45,300 nucleotides of DNA, from NCBI GenBank assembly GCA_902779315.1, contig CACZBC010000014.1, forward strand, positions 1 to 45,300, written 5' to 3'. This DNA is from an uncultured Bacteroidales bacterium. GTDB lineage: Bacteria > Bacteroidota > Bacteroidia > Bacteroidales > Bacteroidaceae. The notes beneath the pieces were generated by a model, which was not told the origin of the DNA, did no database searches, and was given only the letters and a program-made list of their open reading frames with translations. Position 1 is the first letter of the stretch. Each line of letters begins with the position of its first letter. Both the position numbers and the translations under genes were made by a program. Shown in pieces: positions 42,417-45,300 of this stretch.

Positions 42417-45137
42417 ATGAGTCAAAAACGTGTTTACACCTTCGGTAATGGACAAGCTGAAGGTAATGCGCAGATGCGCGAACTGCTGGGCGGCAAGGGT
42501 GCCAACCTGGCAGAGATGAATCACATTGGTGTCCCAGTACCTCCTGGTTTTACTATTACAACCGACACATGCAACGAGTACTATAAGGTTGGCCAGGAGA
42601 AGATTGTTGAAATTCTTCAAAAGGACGTAGATGCAGCCGTAGCTCACACTGAGAACCTGATGCGCTGTAAGTTTGGCGACCCGAAGAACCCACTGCTCGT
42701 CAGCGTTCGTTCAGGTGCACGTGCTTCTATGCCTGGCATGATGGATACGATTCTGAACCTCGGTCTTAATGATGAGGTGGCAGAAGGCATGGTAGCTAAG
42801 ACTGGCAATCCTCACTTCGTATACGACAGCTATCGTCGTTTTGTTCAGATGTATGGCGACGTTGTGCTCGGCATGAAGCCTGAGAACAAGGAAGATATCG
42901 ATCCGTTCGAGGCTATCATCGAAAAGGTGAAGGAAGAGCAAGGCGTAACCCTCGACAAGGACCTCTCTGTTGAGTCTCTGAAGAAACTCGTTGAGCTCTT
43001 CAAGAAGGCCATCAAGGAACAGACTGGTCAGGACTTCCCCACCGACCCGAAGGAACAGCTTTGGGGCGCCATCTGTGCTGTGTTCCGCAGCTGGATGAAC
43101 GAACGCGCTATCCTCTATCGTAAGATGGAAGGCATTCCCGACGAATGGGGAACTGCAGTTAGCGTGATGGCAATGGTATTCGGTAACATGGGCGACACCT
43201 CAGCTACCGGCGTTTGCTTCAGCCGTGATGCAGGTAATGGTGAGAACCTCTTCAATGGTGAGTACCTGATTAATGCACAAGGCGAGGACGTTGTGGCTGG
43301 TATCCGTACTCCTCAGCAAATCACAAAGATTGGTTCTCAGCGCTGGGCACAGCGTGCTGGCATCAGCGAAGAAGAGCGCGTAGCCAAGTATCCTTCTATG
43401 GAAGAGGCAATGCCTGAACTCTACAAAGAGTTGGATGCTCTGCAGGACAAGCTCGAGAAGCACTACCACGACATGCAGGACATGGAGTTCACCGTTCAGG
43501 AAGGCAAACTTTGGTTCCTCCAGACTCGTAATGGTAAGCGTACAGGTACAGCAATGGTCAAGATTGCTATGGACCTGCTCCACGAAGGCATGATTGACGA
43601 GAAGACTGCTATCCTTCGTTGCGAGCCTCAGAAGCTCGACGAACTGCTTCACCCCGTATTCGACAAACTCGCCCTCAGCAAGGCAAAGCCCATCACGCAA
43701 GGTCTGCCAGCATCTCCTGGTGCAGCTTGTGGTCAGATTGTCTTCCATGCTGATGATGCAGAAGCATGGCATGAAGACGGACACAAGGTTATCATGGTTC
43801 GTATCGAGACCAGCCCCGAAGACCTCGCAGGTATGTCTGCTGCAGAAGGTATCCTGACTGCTCGCGGAGGCATGACCAGTCACGCAGCTGTTGTGGCTCG
43901 TGGTATGGGCAAGTGCTGCGTTAGTGGTGCAGGCGCTATCAACGTGAACTACAAGAACAAGACTGTCGAGATTGACGGTGTTGTCTATAAGGAAGGTGAT
44001 TATCTCTCTCTGAACGGCACAACCGGTCAGGTCTTCGCTGGTGAAATTCCCACAAAGGCTGCTGAACTGAGTGGTGACTTCAAGGAGCTGATGGACCTTT
44101 GCGACAAGTACACCAAGATGGAGATTCGCACCAATGCCGACACACCTCACGATGCACAGGTTGCTCGCGACTTCGGTGCTAAGGGTATCGGCCTGACCCG
44201 TACGGAGCACATGTTCTTCGATGGCCAGAAGATTATCGCCATGCGTGAGATGATTCTTGCCGACTCTGTTGAGGGTCGCGAGAAAGCTCTCGCCAAGCTC
44301 CTCCCCTATCAGAAGGCTGACTTCTACGGCATCCTGAAGGCAATGGACGGACTGCATGTGAACATCCGTCTGCTCGATCCCCCATTGCACGAGTTCGTGC
44401 CCCACGATGAGGCTGGTCAGCAGACGATGGCTAAGGAGATGGGCGTCAGCGTAGAGGAAATCCAGAAGCGCGTTCACTCTCTTGCAGAGAACAACCCAAT
44501 GCTCGGCCATCGCGGTTGCCGTCTGGGCATCACATTCCCCGAAATCACAGCTATGCAGACACGCGCCATACTTGGTGCTGCTTGCCAGTTGAAGAAGGAA
44601 GGTTACGATCCTCATCCCGAAATCATGGTTCCCCTCATCGGTATTCTCTATGAGTTGAAGCAGCAGAAGGAAATCATTCAGCGTGTTGCTGAAGAAGTCT
44701 TCGCTGAAGAAGGCGTTCGCATCGAATTCGAGATTGGCACAATGATTGAGATTCCTCGTGCTGCCCTCACAGCCGATCGTATCGCTACCGAAGCTGAGTA
44801 CTTCTCATTCGGCACAAACGACTTGACACAGATGACCTTCGGCTATAGCCGCGACGACATCGCAAGCTTCCTTCCCGCTTATCTCGAGAAGAAGATTCTG
44901 AAGGTCGATCCGTTCCAGGTTCTCGACCAGAACGGCGTAGGTCAGCTCATCAAGATGGCTGTCGAGAATGGCCGCAAGGTTCGTCCGAACCTGCGTACTG
45001 GTATTTGTGGCGAGCATGGTGGCGAACCCAGCTCAGTTAAGTTCTGTGCTAAGGTTGGCATGAACTATGCATCCTGCTCACCCTTCCGCGTTCCCATCGC
45101 ACGTCTCGCCGCCGCCCAGGCCGCTGTTGAGGAGTAA
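42417..45137 (+). CDS. ppdK: Pyruvate, phosphate dikinase
   Basis: A 906-residue cytosolic enzyme that interconverts pyruvate, ATP and phosphate with phosphoenolpyruvate, AMP and pyrophosphate. The N-terminal ATP-grasp domain has LLGGKGANLAEM and VSVRSGARASMPGMMDTILNLG. The central phosphohistidine domain has the phosphorylated His489 in GGMTSHAAVVARG. The C-terminal TIM barrel has GTNDLTQMTFGYSRDD and the Cys864 motif GICGEHGG. Length is normal. ATG 42417 (MSQKRVYTFGNGQAEGN) is chosen; a 14-codon extension would run into the -7 box. Codon choice is visibly more biased (CGT/CGC, AAG, CTC/CTG) than in neighbours, consistent with high expression. Confidence 0.97.
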   Translation: MSQKRVYTFGNGQAEGNAQMRELLGGKGANLAEMNHIGVPVPPGFTITTDTCNEYYKVGQEKIVEILQKDVDAAVAHTENLMRCKFGDPKNPLLVSVRSGARASMPGMMDTILNLGLNDEVAEGMVAKTGNPHFVYDSYRRFVQMYGDVVLGMKPENKEDIDPFEAIIEKVKEEQGVTLDKDLSVESLKKLVELFKKAIKEQTGQDFPTDPKEQLWGAICAVFRSWMNERAILYRKMEGIPDEWGTAVSVMAMVFGNMGDTSATGVCFSRDAGNGENLFNGEYLINAQGEDVVAGIRTPQQITKIGSQRWAQRAGISEEERVAKYPSMEEAMPELYKELDALQDKLEKHYHDMQDMEFTVQEGKLWFLQTRNGKRTGTAMVKIAMDLLHEGMIDEKTAILRCEPQKLDELLHPVFDKLALSKAKPITQGLPASPGAACGQIVFHADDAEAWHEDGHKVIMVRIETSPEDLAGMSAAEGILTARGGMTSHAAVVARGMGKCCVSGAGAINVNYKNKTVEIDGVVYKEGDYLSLNGTTGQVFAGEIPTKAAELSGDFKELMDLCDKYTKMEIRTNADTPHDAQVARDFGAKGIGLTRTEHMFFDGQKIIAMREMILADSVEGREKALAKLLPYQKADFYGILKAMDGLHVNIRLLDPPLHEFVPHDEAGQQTMAKEMGVSVEEIQKRVHSLAENNPMLGHRGCRLGITFPEITAMQTRAILGAACQLKKEGYDPHPEIMVPLIGILYELKQQKEIIQRVAEEVFAEEGVRIEFEIGTMIEIPRAALTADRIATEAEYFSFGTNDLTQMTFGYSRDDIASFLPAYLEKKILKVDPFQVLDQNGVGQLIKMAVENGRKVRPNLRTGICGEHGGEPSSVKFCAKVGMNYASCSPFRVPIARLAAAQAAVEE

Positions 45138-45159
45138 TCATCACTCTAACATAATTTGC

Positions 45160-45195
45160 AAAGGGACCTGTCCGTTTGGGCAGGTCCCTTTTTGT
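45160..45195 (+). terminator. Intrinsic terminator of ppdK
   Basis: AAAGGGACCTG (45160-45170) pairs with CAGGTCCCTTT (45181-45191) and continues into a T-run, a textbook rho-independent terminator 22 nt after the stop. Confidence 0.93.
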
Positions 45196-45226
45196 ATCTC
45201 TAAGTTTCTACTAAAAGCAGTGTTCA

Positions 45227-45298
45227 TATCGGAATAAACCATGATAATATTGTGTATCTTATCGGAATTCAACAAAAATAATACTGCATTTTATCGGA
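45227..45298. repeat. Three spaced TATCGGA direct repeats at the right edge
   Basis: TATCGGA occurs at 45227-45233, 45260-45266 and 45292-45298, spaced 33 and 32 bp. The first two extend to TATCGGAAT. The surrounding sequence is AT-rich and beyond the ppdK terminator; these may be regulator sites of the next gene. The window ends here. Confidence 0.5.
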
Positions 45299-45300
45299 GT

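Noticed and set aside
43200-44615. 471-codon frame on - opposite ppdK
   Set aside because: Produced by the strong codon bias of ppdK; no recognisable domains.

Overview
The window looks like a chromosomal segment of a Bacteroidales bacterium, most likely Prevotellaceae. Several things point there. Most 5' regions carry the Bacteroidetes -7 box TAnnTTTG instead of E. coli-type promoters, and Shine-Dalgarno sequences are mostly absent. Families typical of the phylum are present (DUF4251, DUF4923, DUF1573, DUF3276/PUR, DUF5606, HU-CCDC81/SPOR protein, long NusB, fused ThrA). Three secreted proteins end in the YDLxGR...KGxYIxxGKK tail common in this group. No rRNA, tRNA, CRISPR array, prophage or insertion sequence was recognised.

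Layout from left to right. Positions 1-664 have no convincing gene. A DUF4251 lipoprotein (+) converges on thrA-MFS (-). Divergent from thrA is a COG2509 FAD-dependent dehydrogenase (+). Next comes a minus-strand three-gene operon (14077 to 6624): a 1413-residue secreted chimera (phosphodiester glycosidase, GLUG-like, BspA-like LRR, FN3, tyrosine-phosphatase-like), then an acyltransferase, then a sialate O-acetylesterase. A gate-domain membrane protein and trmN6 (-) follow. A long housekeeping run on + is lon-tgt-lptG/lptF-like-DEAD helicase-rluA-type synthase-DUF4923 lipoprotein. ruvC and a tandem ABC ATPase (-) face it. Then DUF1573-GH31-SusE/F-like (+), an aquaporin and greA (+), a HAD/FHA/HU-SPOR/OmpH operon (-), DUF3276 (-), and nusB-yajC-ybbR-coaE-DUF5606 (+). 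The window ends with rlmD-GH35 beta-galactosidase (-) and ppdK (+).

Most of the content is core metabolism and information processing. It is interrupted by three glycan-active modules (the 14077-6624 operon, GH31 with the SusE/F-like protein, and GH35), which suggests a host- or plant-glycan-feeding lifestyle.

The most striking unexplained structure is a family of six short tandem arrays with a strict 22-bp period. All are intergenic and all lie just after a stop codon (6491-6620, 14236-14326, 23811-23913, 29846-29955, 34276-34370, 38201-38352). They share recombined sub-motifs (CGTCACACTA, TTTGCRA). Two of them form a 48-bp perfect inverted repeat that exactly brackets the three-gene chimera operon. 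The chimera protein itself, which joins a glycan phosphodiester 'uncovering' domain and a C(X)5R phosphatase domain in one polypeptide, is the best candidate here for an undescribed enzymatic system.
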